From JAJCZZ01 sp964569085 (GTDB lineage Bacteria > Gemmatimonadota > Gemmatimonadetes > Longimicrobiales > Gaopeijiaceae), in the NCBI GenBank assembly GCA_964569085.1, contig CAZMTA010000009.1:62001-126000 (forward strand): 64,000 nt of DNA. Reading direction: 5' to 3'. Positions 16,920-24,365 of this stretch are shown piece by piece (positions within the stretch are counted from its first letter, which is position 1; every line of letters starts with the position of its first letter). A model generated the notes under the pieces. It did no database searches. It saw nothing but the letters and a program-made list of their open reading frames with translations, and was not told the DNA's origin. The translations under genes were made by a program, and so were the position numbers.

Positions 16920-19567
16920 CCCCCGACTCCTCCGGTCCCCCCGGGATCCCCGAGGGCTTCCCCGCCGACCCCTCCCGGGCCGTGCTGGTGGGCCTGGACG
17001 GGCTCGACCCCGACCCCCCCGAGGAGGAGCGCCGCTCCCGGAAGCGGCCGGCCCGACCCCTGCGCCTCTCGGACGCGGCCCGGGAGAAGATCCGCCACGA
17101 GGTCGAGCGAGCCGGGGGGCGCGAGGTCTGCTTCCTGGCCGACGTGGACGCCCAGCGGGTGGTCCGGGACCCCCGGGCCGTGGCCCGGGGCAACTTCCAG
17201 GCGGTGCTGGTGGCCGCCCGGGACGCCGACGAGGGCGGGGTCATGATCCACAACCACCCCTCGGGCGTCCTGGAGCCCTCCGAGCCCGACATGCGGGTGG
17301 CCGCCCAGCTCTACGACCAGGGGATCGGGACGGCCATCGTCGACAACGAGGCCGCCGCGATGTACGTGGTGGTGGAGCCTCCCGAGCCCCGGACCATCGA
17401 GCCGCTGGACGCCGACGCGCTGGAGGCGGTGGTGGCCCCCGGGGGACCCCTGGCCGAGCGGCACCCCGGCTACGAGGACCGCCCCGGCCAGCGGGAGATG
17501 CTCCACGCCGTCGTCCGCGCCTTCAACGAGGGGCGGGTGAGCGTGGTGGAGGCGGGGACCGGGACCGGGAAGTCCCTGGCCTACCTCCTGCCCGCCGCCG
17601 AGTGGGCCGCGCGCAACGGGGAGAAGACCGTCCTCTCCACCAACACGATCAACCTCCAGGAGCAGCTCGCCGGGAAGGACCTCCCCCTGGTGGCGGGCCT
17701 CCTGGACGAGGAGATCTCCTGGGCGCTGGTGAAGGGGCGGGGGAACTACGTCTCCATCCGCCGGGCGCGGCTGGCCGCCGGGTCCCAGGGCACGCTCTTC
17801 GAGGACGACCGGTCCTCGGAGATGGAGGCGCTCCTGGAGTGGATCGGCACCACCGAGGACGGGTCGCTGTCGGACCTCCCCTTCAGCCCGGCTCCGGACA
17901 CCTGGGAGGAGGTGCGCAGCGACCCCGACATCTGCCTCCGGGCGCGCTGCCCCCACTTCCAGCAGTGCTTCTACCAGAAGTCCCGGCGCCGGGCTGCCGC
18001 CGCCGAGCTCCTGGTGGTGAACCACCACCTCCTCTTCAGCGACCTGGCCGTCCGTCGGGCGACCCAGAACTGGACCCAGGCCGCGGTCCTCCCGGCGTAC
18101 AAGCGGCTCGTCCTGGACGAGGCCCACAACGTGGAGGACGCCGCCACCCAGCACATGGGGGTGGAGGTGACCCGCCACGGCATGTACCGGGCGCTCTCCC
18201 GCCTGGACCGCCGGGGCCGGGGGGTGCTGAACGCGGTCCACGAGGCCCTCCCCGCCGAGGGGGAGGGGGCCAACCTCCGGGAGCGGCTGGAGAACCGGGT
18301 GCGCCCGGCGCTCTCCAAGGCCCGGGCACGGGTGGAGGCCTTCGTGGAGACGCTGGAGGCGGTGGTGGGCCAGCCCGGACGCACCGTTCGCCTGGGCGCG
18401 CCCGACGTGGGCGAGCCCGCGGCCCGGGAGGACGTGCGGGAGCGCCTGGACGGCCTCGTGGCCACCCTGGGCACCCTCGAGCGGGAGCTGGCCGAGCTCC
18501 GGGAGCGCATCCAGCTCGACGAGGAGGTGGCGGAGCGCCTGGAGGAGCGGGTCCTCGACCTGCGGAGCGTGGAGCGCCGCGTGGCGGCCCACGCCCACGG
18601 CGTCCGCCTCGTCCTCACCCCCGGCGAGGACGCGGAGGCCTGGGTCCGCTGGCTGGAGACCCGGCGCTCGGGCCGCGGGGTGAACCTGGTCCTGGCCGCC
18701 GCGCCGGTGGAGCTGGGCCCGGTCCTGCGGGACTCCCTCTTCTCCAAGGCGGAGACGACGGTCCTGACCTCCGCCACCCTGACGACCCGGAAGCGCTTCG
18801 ACTTCCTCCGGGACCGCCTGGGGCTGGCCCGGGCCGAGCTGGTGGCCGAGGACGCCCCCATCGAGGTCGAGGAGCGGGTGGTCCCGTCTCCCTTCGACTA
18901 CCGGGAGCAGACGGTCCTGGCCGTCCCCACCGACCTCCCTCCGGCCGACGGGGGAGGCGCCGACGCCTTCCAGGTGGCCACGGCCCGGGTCACCGAGGAG
19001 CTGGCCTCCATGACCGACGGGGGGCTCTTCGTGCTCTTCACCTCCCACGGCGCGCTCCGCCGGGTGGGGGAGGCGCTGCGCGAGGCCGGGGTGGACCGGC
19101 GCTGGCCGCTCTTCGTCCACGGCGAGGACGACCGGCACCGCCTCCTGGGCCGCTTCGTGGAGGCGGAGCGGGGGATCCTCCTGGGGACGTCGTCCTTCTG
19201 GGAGGGAGTGGACGTCCCCGGCGACCCCCTCCGGGCGCTCATCATCCAGAAGCTCCCCTTCCGGGTGCCCACCGAGCCCATCACCGCCGCCCGCATGGAG
19301 GCGCTGGAGCGGGAGGGGCGCAGCGCCTTCCACGAGTTCATGCTCCCCCACGCCGCCCTCCGTCTGAAGCAGGGCTTCGGGCGCCTCATCCGCTCCCGCG
19401 CCGACCGGGGCGCGGTGCTCCTCCTGGACGACCGGGTGGTCACCCGCCGCTACGGGCGCTACCTGCGGGACTCGCTGCCGGACACCCCGCTCCTCAAGGG
19501 GCCCTGGCACGAGGTGGCCATGCGCCTGCGCGCCTTCTACGGCGTGGAGCCGGCCTCCGGGGGGTGA
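16916..19567 (+). CDS. DinG/XPD-type helicase with N-terminal RadC/JAB domain
   Basis: An 883-residue fusion. Residues 50-160 form a RadC-like JAB domain with the metal motif HNHPSG...PSEPD (His112, His114, Asp125) and an upstream Glu near 70. Residues 185-883 are a superfamily 2 DinG/XPD helicase: Walker A EAGTGTGKS at 212-220, DEAH at 401-404, and a C-terminal motif VI-like QGFGRLIRS. The Fe-S region keeps Cys340, Cys345 and Cys351 with the x4/x5 spacing of E. coli DinG, but the first ligand position in KGRGNYVS is Ser280. GTG 16916 overlaps the previous stop (GTGA). It is cytoplasmic, unlike its exported operon partners. Helicase assignment is firm; the role of the JAB domain is unknown. 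Confidence 0.9.
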   Translation: MTPDSSGPPGIPEGFPADPSRAVLVGLDGLDPDPPEEERRSRKRPARPLRLSDAAREKIRHEVERAGGREVCFLADVDAQRVVRDPRAVARGNFQAVLVAARDADEGGVMIHNHPSGVLEPSEPDMRVAAQLYDQGIGTAIVDNEAAAMYVVVEPPEPRTIEPLDADALEAVVAPGGPLAERHPGYEDRPGQREMLHAVVRAFNEGRVSVVEAGTGTGKSLAYLLPAAEWAARNGEKTVLSTNTINLQEQLAGKDLPLVAGLLDEEISWALVKGRGNYVSIRRARLAAGSQGTLFEDDRSSEMEALLEWIGTTEDGSLSDLPFSPAPDTWEEVRSDPDICLRARCPHFQQCFYQKSRRRAAAAELLVVNHHLLFSDLAVRRATQNWTQAAVLPAYKRLVLDEAHNVEDAATQHMGVEVTRHGMYRALSRLDRRGRGVLNAVHEALPAEGEGANLRERLENRVRPALSKARARVEAFVETLEAVVGQPGRTVRLGAPDVGEPAAREDVRERLDGLVATLGTLERELAELRERIQLDEEVAERLEERVLDLRSVERRVAAHAHGVRLVLTPGEDAEAWVRWLETRRSGRGVNLVLAAAPVELGPVLRDSLFSKAETTVLTSATLTTRKRFDFLRDRLGLARAELVAEDAPIEVEERVVPSPFDYREQTVLAVPTDLPPADGGGADAFQVATARVTEELASMTDGGLFVLFTSHGALRRVGEALREAGVDRRWPLFVHGEDDRHRLLGRFVEAERGILLGTSSFWEGVDVPGDPLRALIIQKLPFRVPTEPITAARMEALEREGRSAFHEFMLPHAALRLKQGFGRLIRSRADRGAVLLLDDRVVTRRYGRYLRDSLPDTPLLKGPWHEVAMRLRAFYGVEPASGG

Positions 19568-19593
19568 GCCCCGGGCGGAGCCGGACCGCCCCT

Positions 19594-19621
19594 TTGACTC
19601 GCGGGGCACCCCCCGTAGATT
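19594..19621 (+). promoter_or_regulatory. sigma-70 type promoter for the small membrane protein
   Basis: TTGACT at 19594-19599, a 16-base spacer and TAGATT at 19616-19621, 61 bases before the ATG at 19683. Two other intergenic regions here carry the same kind of -10 box (TAGGTT, TAGATT), which supports it. Confidence 0.55.
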
Positions 19622-19682
19622 CCGGCGTTCCCGGGCGCCCGACGCCCGCCGACACGATCCCCGCACCCCACTCCCGACGCCC

Positions 19683-19898
19683 ATGACGCGGTACATCGGC
19701 CTCTTCATCGGAACGCTCTACCTCCTCATCGCCTTCGGCGCCTACAAGAACGGCATGGAGGGCTGGGGCGCGGGCCATTCGGACCTCGGCGTGTGGTGGA
19801 CCGTCATCGGCGGCCTCCTGACCATCGCCGGGTTCGGAGCCATCCTCGGCACCTGGATCCACGCCTGGAGCGACGGCGAGGAGCACGCATCCCACTGA
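19683..19898 (+). CDS. small two-helix membrane protein
   Basis: A 71-residue protein with membrane segments at about residues 4-21 and 38-58, a short Gly-rich loop between them and an acidic/His tail (SDGEEHASH). A promoter-like TTGACT/TAGATT pair lies 61 bases upstream, which supports expression. It stands alone between the helicase and the FAH gene, same strand as both. I do not recognise a family. Confidence 0.65.
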   Translation: MTRYIGLFIGTLYLLIAFGAYKNGMEGWGAGHSDLGVWWTVIGGLLTIAGFGAILGTWIHAWSDGEEHASH

Positions 19899-19986
19899 GC
19901 CGCGCCGGCGCCCCCGCCGTCCGCGCACCCACCGACGAGGTCGCCCGCCCCGCGCGGTCGGCCTCGTTCGACTATGAGGAGCCCGC

Positions 19987-20607
19987 ATGACCCTGAGCCC
20001 GTCCAAGATCGTCTGCGTGGGGAAGAACTACGCCAAGCACGCCGCCGAGATGGGCGGGGACGTCCCCGCCGAGCCTCTCATCTTCCTCAAGGCGCCCTCC
20101 GCGCTCCTGGCCGAGGGTGAGCCCATCGTGCGCCCCGGGGTCAGCTCGCGGGTCGACTACGAGGGGGAGATCGCCCTGCTCATCGGCACCCGGGCCACCA
20201 AGGTCCCGGCGTCCCGGGCGTGGGACCACGTGGAGGCCGTCCTCCCCCTGAACGACGTCACGGCCCGGGACCTCCAGGCCGCCGACAGCCAGTGGAGCCG
20301 GGCCAAGGGCTTCGACACGTTCTGCCCCGTGGGCCAGCCGGTGCCCCTGGCCGAGGTGGACCGGGACGCCCTGGCGGTGGTGACCCGGGTCAACGGCGAG
20401 GTGCGGCAGGAGGCGCCCGCCTCGGACATGACGTACGACATCCCCTTCCTCATCGAGTACATCAGCTCGATCATGACGCTGGAGCCCGGCGACCTGGTCG
20501 CCACCGGGACCCCCGACGGCATCGGTCCGCTCCAGGCCGGGGACGTGGTGGAGGTGGAGGTCGTGGGGGTGGGCTCGGTGTCCAACCCCGTCGTGGACGA
20601 GGAGTAG
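19987..20607 (+). CDS. fumarylacetoacetate hydrolase (FAH) family protein
   Basis: A 206-residue FAH-fold enzyme that cleaves or decarboxylates small acyl-pyruvate-type substrates with a divalent metal. Seen are CVGKNYAKHA, the metal-binding VDYEGEIALLIG (the Glu pair), NDVTARDLQ and the C-terminal SGTPDGIGP-like segment ATGTPDGIGPLQ. The length matches the short FAH group (acylpyruvase/oxaloacetate-type enzymes). The gene is followed after 8 bases by a class I aminotransferase, so the pair may act on related 2-oxo acids. The exact substrate cannot be read from the sequence. Confidence 0.9.
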   Translation: MTLSPSKIVCVGKNYAKHAAEMGGDVPAEPLIFLKAPSALLAEGEPIVRPGVSSRVDYEGEIALLIGTRATKVPASRAWDHVEAVLPLNDVTARDLQAADSQWSRAKGFDTFCPVGQPVPLAEVDRDALAVVTRVNGEVRQEAPASDMTYDIPFLIEYISSIMTLEPGDLVATGTPDGIGPLQAGDVVEVEVVGVGSVSNPVVDEE

Positions 20608-20615
20608 GCGCCCCC

Positions 20616-21785
20616 GTGTTCCCCACCTCCGAGCGCTTCGACGCCCTGCCGCCCTATCCCCTGGCGGGGATGAAGGACATCCGGGTCCGCCTCGAGGCGG
20701 ACGGGGTGGACATCCTGGACCTGGGCGCCGGCGACGCCGACCTGGATCCGCCCGCCGCGGCCGTGGACGCGCTGGCCGAGGCGGCCCGGCGCTCCGAGAC
20801 CTCGCGGTATCCCTTCCAGCTCGGCTCGGTGGCCTTCCGGGAGGCCGTGGCCGCCTTCATGGCGCGTCGCTTCGGGGTCGAGGTGGACCCGCTGAAGGAG
20901 CTCCTCCCCCTCATCGGGTCCAAGGACGGCATCGCGCACCTCCCCTTCGGCTTCATGGACCCCGGGGACGTGGCGGTCATGCCCGACCCGGGCTACCAGG
21001 CCTACCAGGGCGGGGTGACGCTGGCCGGCGGCACGCCCCACCAGGTGCCGCTGCGCCCGGAGCGGGACTTCCTCCTCCCCCTGGACGAGCTGCCCGACGA
21101 GGTCGTGGAGCGCACGCGCATCCTGTACCTGAACTACCCCAACAACCCCACGGCCGCGGTGGCCCCCCGGGCCTACCTGGAGGAGGCGGTGGCCTTCTGC
21201 CGTCGCCACCGGATCCTCCTGGCCCACGACCACGCCTACTCCGAGATCGCCTTCGACGGCTACCGGCCGCCCAGCATCCTGGAGATCGACGGAGCGCGGG
21301 AGGTGGCGGTGGAGTTCCACTCGCTCTCCAAGACCTACAACATGACCGGGTGGCGTCTGGGGTGGGTGGCGGGCAACGCCGACGTGGTGGCGCGGCTGTC
21401 CCGGGTGAAGTCGTTCGTGGACACGGGGATCTTCCTGGGCGTCCAGGCCGCCGGGGTCGCGGCCCTCGGCGTGTGGGACGACTGGGTGCCCGGGAACGTG
21501 GCGGTCTTCCAGGGGCGTCGGGACGCGGCGGTGGCGGCGCTGCGCGGCGCGGGCTTCGAGGTGGAGGCCCCCCGGGCAACCATGTACCTGTGGCTTCCCG
21601 TCCCAGGGGCGGAGGACGACCAGGCCTTCGCGCGGCGCGCCCTGGAGGAGGAGGGGGTCATCGTCCTCCCCGGCTCGGCGCTCGGCGAGGGCGGGCGGGG
21701 CTTCTTCCGCATCGCGCTGACCGTGTCCGAGGCGCGCCTCGAGGAGGCGGCGGCCCGCCTCGGTCGGCTCTCGACCCGGGGGTGA
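20616..21785 (+). CDS. class I/II pyridoxal-phosphate aminotransferase (LL-DAP aminotransferase-like)
   Basis: A 389-residue fold-type I aminotransferase. Seen are the N-terminal DLGAGDADLDPP, SRYPFQLGSVAFREAVA, NYPNNPTAAV, the PLP lysine in SLSKTYNMTGWRLGW, and the C-terminal FFRIALTVSE with the carboxylate-binding Arg. The pattern is closest to DapL (LL-diaminopimelate aminotransferase) and related aspartate/alanine enzymes; which one is uncertain, so no symbol is given. GTG at 20616 lies 8 bases after the FAH stop. A perfect hairpin follows directly after the stop, ending the two-gene unit. Confidence 0.88.
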   Translation: MFPTSERFDALPPYPLAGMKDIRVRLEADGVDILDLGAGDADLDPPAAAVDALAEAARRSETSRYPFQLGSVAFREAVAAFMARRFGVEVDPLKELLPLIGSKDGIAHLPFGFMDPGDVAVMPDPGYQAYQGGVTLAGGTPHQVPLRPERDFLLPLDELPDEVVERTRILYLNYPNNPTAAVAPRAYLEEAVAFCRRHRILLAHDHAYSEIAFDGYRPPSILEIDGAREVAVEFHSLSKTYNMTGWRLGWVAGNADVVARLSRVKSFVDTGIFLGVQAAGVAALGVWDDWVPGNVAVFQGRRDAAVAALRGAGFEVEAPRATMYLWLPVPGAEDDQAFARRALEEEGVIVLPGSALGEGGRGFFRIALTVSEARLEEAAARLGRLSTRG

Positions 21786-21808
21786 TCCGGGGCCGGCGCG
21801 GCCCCGGA
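21786..21808 (+). terminator. hairpin after the FAH-aminotransferase pair
   Basis: A 10-bp perfect stem (21786-21795 with 21799-21808) and a 3-base loop, beginning one base after the aminotransferase stop. No T-run follows, as with other gene-end hairpins in this window. Confidence 0.65.
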
Positions 21809-21885
21809 CGCCGGGCGGTCCCACCCCTCCACGCTCGCAGGCTCCGCAGGAACCGGGTTCTCCAGGGGGGTTAGGAAGACACGCG

Positions 21886-22707
21886 ATGTCCACGCCCCCG
21901 CCGCAGCTCCCCGTCCAGCCGCCCCGCCGGCCCGCCCGCCGCCGCACCGGCCTTGGGCGGCCGAGGGTGGTGGCCGTGGCCTTCGCCATCTCCGCGGCGC
22001 TCCACCTGGCCGGCATCCTGATCTACCCGACGCTCTTCCAGCGCGAGGTCCGGAGCCCCACCCCCTTCGTCCTCCCCGTGAGCAGCGCGCGGTCCGGGGA
22101 CATGGAGGTGATCCAGGTGGTGGAGGTGGCGCCGGAGGACCCCGACGCCCCGCCGGAGCCCGACGAGGTCGAGGACGCGCCTCCGCCCGAGGAGTCGGTG
22201 GACGCGCCGGTGGTCCGGGACGAGGCGGAGCAGGGGGGGCTGGTCGAGCCCGGCCCCACCGCCGCCGAGCGCCTCCGTCCGAACCTCGGGGACGAGCGGC
22301 TCTGGGCCCCGGTCGACCCGGCGCTGACCGAGCTCACCACCGAGCAGCGCCTGGAGCTGGAGCTGGCCGGCCGGCTGGAGGCCTGGCGGGACTCGGTGCG
22401 GGTGGCCGAGGAGCGCCGGGCCGCCCTCACGGACTGGACCGTCCGGGACGGGGACGGGGGACGCTGGGGCGTGAGCCCGGGGCGCATCCACTTGGGCGAC
22501 TTCTCCCTCCCGCTGCCCTTCGGGTTCGGGGTGAACCCGGGGCGGCGGGAGGAGTCGGCCTACCGGGCGTGGGAGCTGGAGGAGCTCCAGCGCCAGCAGA
22601 TGGAGGGGCAGGTCACGGGCTCCTGGCGGGAGCGCGCCGAGGCCATCCGGGCCCGGCGGGACCGGGAGCGCGCCCGGACCGACTCGGCCGGCCCGCCGGG
22701 CGGCTGA
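21886..22707 (+). CDS. TonB-like single-span envelope protein, function unknown
   Basis: A 273-residue protein: Pro/Arg-rich cytoplasmic tail, one membrane segment at about residues 28-46 (VVAVAFAISAALHLAGILIY), then an acidic Pro-rich stretch (EDPDAPPEPDEVEDAPPPEE) and a helical, charged C-terminal half. The N-terminal plan matches TonB/TolA-type anchors, but I see no C-terminal TonB domain. A Shine-Dalgarno-like TTAGGAAG precedes the ATG. It stands alone between the aminotransferase hairpin and the HD-GYP gene. Confidence 0.72.
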   Translation: MSTPPPQLPVQPPRRPARRRTGLGRPRVVAVAFAISAALHLAGILIYPTLFQREVRSPTPFVLPVSSARSGDMEVIQVVEVAPEDPDAPPEPDEVEDAPPPEESVDAPVVRDEAEQGGLVEPGPTAAERLRPNLGDERLWAPVDPALTELTTEQRLELELAGRLEAWRDSVRVAEERRAALTDWTVRDGDGGRWGVSPGRIHLGDFSLPLPFGFGVNPGRREESAYRAWELEELQRQQMEGQVTGSWRERAEAIRARRDRERARTDSAGPPGG

Positions 22708-22844
22708 CTGCGCGCGAGGCCGCCGCCCGAGGCCGCTCCGGCAGGGGAAACATTTGACCATGGTGCCCCGTGCGGGGGTGTCCTATCTTGACGGCCCCTG
22801 CCCGCCGTTCCGATCCCCCCACCCCCCACCAAGGAACGACCCGC

Positions 22845-24191
22845 ATGGCGCGCACCCCGGAATCCGGCCGCGACTTCTTCGCCGGTCTCCTCGAGGCCCT
22901 GGTCGAGGTCATGGGCTCCGCCAAGGGGTATCTGCGCGATCACGGCCCGAGGGTGGCGGTGCTCTCGGCGCGCATCGGGGAGGCCGTGGGGCTCGACGAC
23001 CGTGAGGTGTCCCGGCTGATCTTCGCCGCGGTCCTCTCGGACATGGGGATGATCGGGCTGGTGGAGGAGGCCTGGGAGAACCCGCGTCCGGAGCTCTCTC
23101 CCGAGAGCCGGGCCCGGGTCCAGGAGCACCCCGCCCGCTCCGAGGAGCGCGTGGTGGCCATCCCCCACCTCGAAGGCCTGGCCCCCCTGATCCGGCACCA
23201 CCACGAGTGGTGGGACGGGTCGGGCTATCCCGACGGGCTCCGGGGGGACGAGATCCCCGTGGGCGCGCGGATCCTCCGCCTGGCCGACACCGTGGCCGCC
23301 CTGGGCCAGGACCGGCCGCATCGGGGCGCGCTGTCGCCCGCCGAGATCGCCGAGGTGGTGGCCGGGGGCGAGGGCGTGGAGTTCGGGCCGGAGGTCGTGG
23401 CGGCCTACACGGAGCTGCACCGCCTCAACGAGCTGCCCGCCTTCGAGCCGGCGGCCTTCCGCCACGCCGTGACCCGCGCCGCCGAGAAGCTGCTCCCGGA
23501 GGAGGTCTCTCCCCTCTCCAGCGACCAGCTCCTGGGCATCCTGGCGAACCTCATCGACGCCAAGGACCCCTACACGGCCGGTCACTCCCGCCGGGTGGCC
23601 GGGCTCTCCGTCGAGGTCGCGGGCATCCTCGGCCTCCAGGAAGAGCTGGAGTCGACGCTGTGGGCCGGGGGCTACCTCCACGACCTGGGCAAGCTCCGGG
23701 TGCCGCTGCGCATCCTCGCCAAGAAGGAGCGCCTGACGGACCGGGAGGTGCATCGGATCCAGCAGCACGCCGCCGACGGCGCCGCCATCCTGGAGCAGAT
23801 CCCGACGCTGCGGCACCTCACGACCAGCGCCCGCTACCACCACGAGCGGTGGGACGGAAGCGGGTACCCGGAGGGCCTGCGGGGGGAGCAGATCCCCCTG
23901 GTGGCCCAGATCATGGCCGTGTGCGACGCCTACGACGCCATGACCTCGACCCGGGCGTACCGCCGGGCCCTGAGCCACGGGAAGGCCCTGGAGGAGATCC
24001 ACCGGAGCGTCGGCTCCCACTTCAGCCCCCGGGCCGCGGACGCCTTCCTCGCCCTGGACGAGGAGGTCTTCCTGGGGCTCGAGGCGGCCGAGAAGAAGCG
24101 GGACCCCTCCCAGGGAGGAGGAGCCCCCCCTTTTTTGGCCCGCCGGGGGACGGCGCGCCGCCTGGCGCGTCGGGCCCCGACGGGGGTCTGA
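22845..24191 (+). CDS. tandem HD-GYP domain protein (first domain degenerate)
   Basis: A 448-residue cytoplasmic protein with two HD-GYP modules. The second (about 225-410) has HD at 279-280 (YLHDLGK), HHERWDGSGYP and the GYP at 340-342, so it is a likely cyclic di-GMP phosphodiesterase. The first (about 30-190) keeps HHEWWDGSGYP (GYP 127-129) but has Ser65-Asp66 in place of His-Asp, so it is probably inactive and perhaps regulatory. ATG 22845 has an AAGGAA ribosome site. There is no receiver domain. Near the 3' end, at about 24123-24136, a C7/T6 homopolymer run precedes the Arg-rich tail. Confidence 0.88.
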   Translation: MARTPESGRDFFAGLLEALVEVMGSAKGYLRDHGPRVAVLSARIGEAVGLDDREVSRLIFAAVLSDMGMIGLVEEAWENPRPELSPESRARVQEHPARSEERVVAIPHLEGLAPLIRHHHEWWDGSGYPDGLRGDEIPVGARILRLADTVAALGQDRPHRGALSPAEIAEVVAGGEGVEFGPEVVAAYTELHRLNELPAFEPAAFRHAVTRAAEKLLPEEVSPLSSDQLLGILANLIDAKDPYTAGHSRRVAGLSVEVAGILGLQEELESTLWAGGYLHDLGKLRVPLRILAKKERLTDREVHRIQQHAADGAAILEQIPTLRHLTTSARYHHERWDGSGYPEGLRGEQIPLVAQIMAVCDAYDAMTSTRAYRRALSHGKALEEIHRSVGSHFSPRAADAFLALDEEVFLGLEAAEKKRDPSQGGGAPPFLARRGTARRLARRAPTGV

Positions 24192-24228
24192 GGCCGGACG
24201 GGCCGGGGGCCGGCTTCCCCGCCTGAGA

Positions 24229-24272
24229 CGCTCCGGCGTCCCCGGGACCGTGGGGCCCACGGTACCGGAGCG
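24229..24272 (+). terminator. nested inverted repeats between HD-GYP gene and valS
   Basis: CGCTCCGG at 24229-24236 pairs with CCGGAGCG at 24265-24272, and an inner CCGTGGG/CCCACGG palindrome at 24248-24262 sits between them. It is a plausible terminator of the HD-GYP gene or a structured leader of valS; no T-run and no T-box elements are seen. Confidence 0.4.
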
Positions 24273-24365
24273 CCGCCCGGTTGCCCATCTTACGGGTTCC
24301 GCGCCGAGACCCACCCGCGGGGCCCCCTCCCCGGGGCGCCCCGCCGAGACCCCGGAACGCCCCAC

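Noticed and set aside
22754..22789. TTGACC and TATCTT upstream of the tandem HD-GYP gene as a promoter
   Set aside because: The spacer is 24 bases, too long for a sigma-70 promoter, and no better pair is present.
24250..24365. T-box leader for valS
   Set aside because: No T-box sequence (TGGN bulge region) or specifier loop is visible; only GC-rich inverted repeats.
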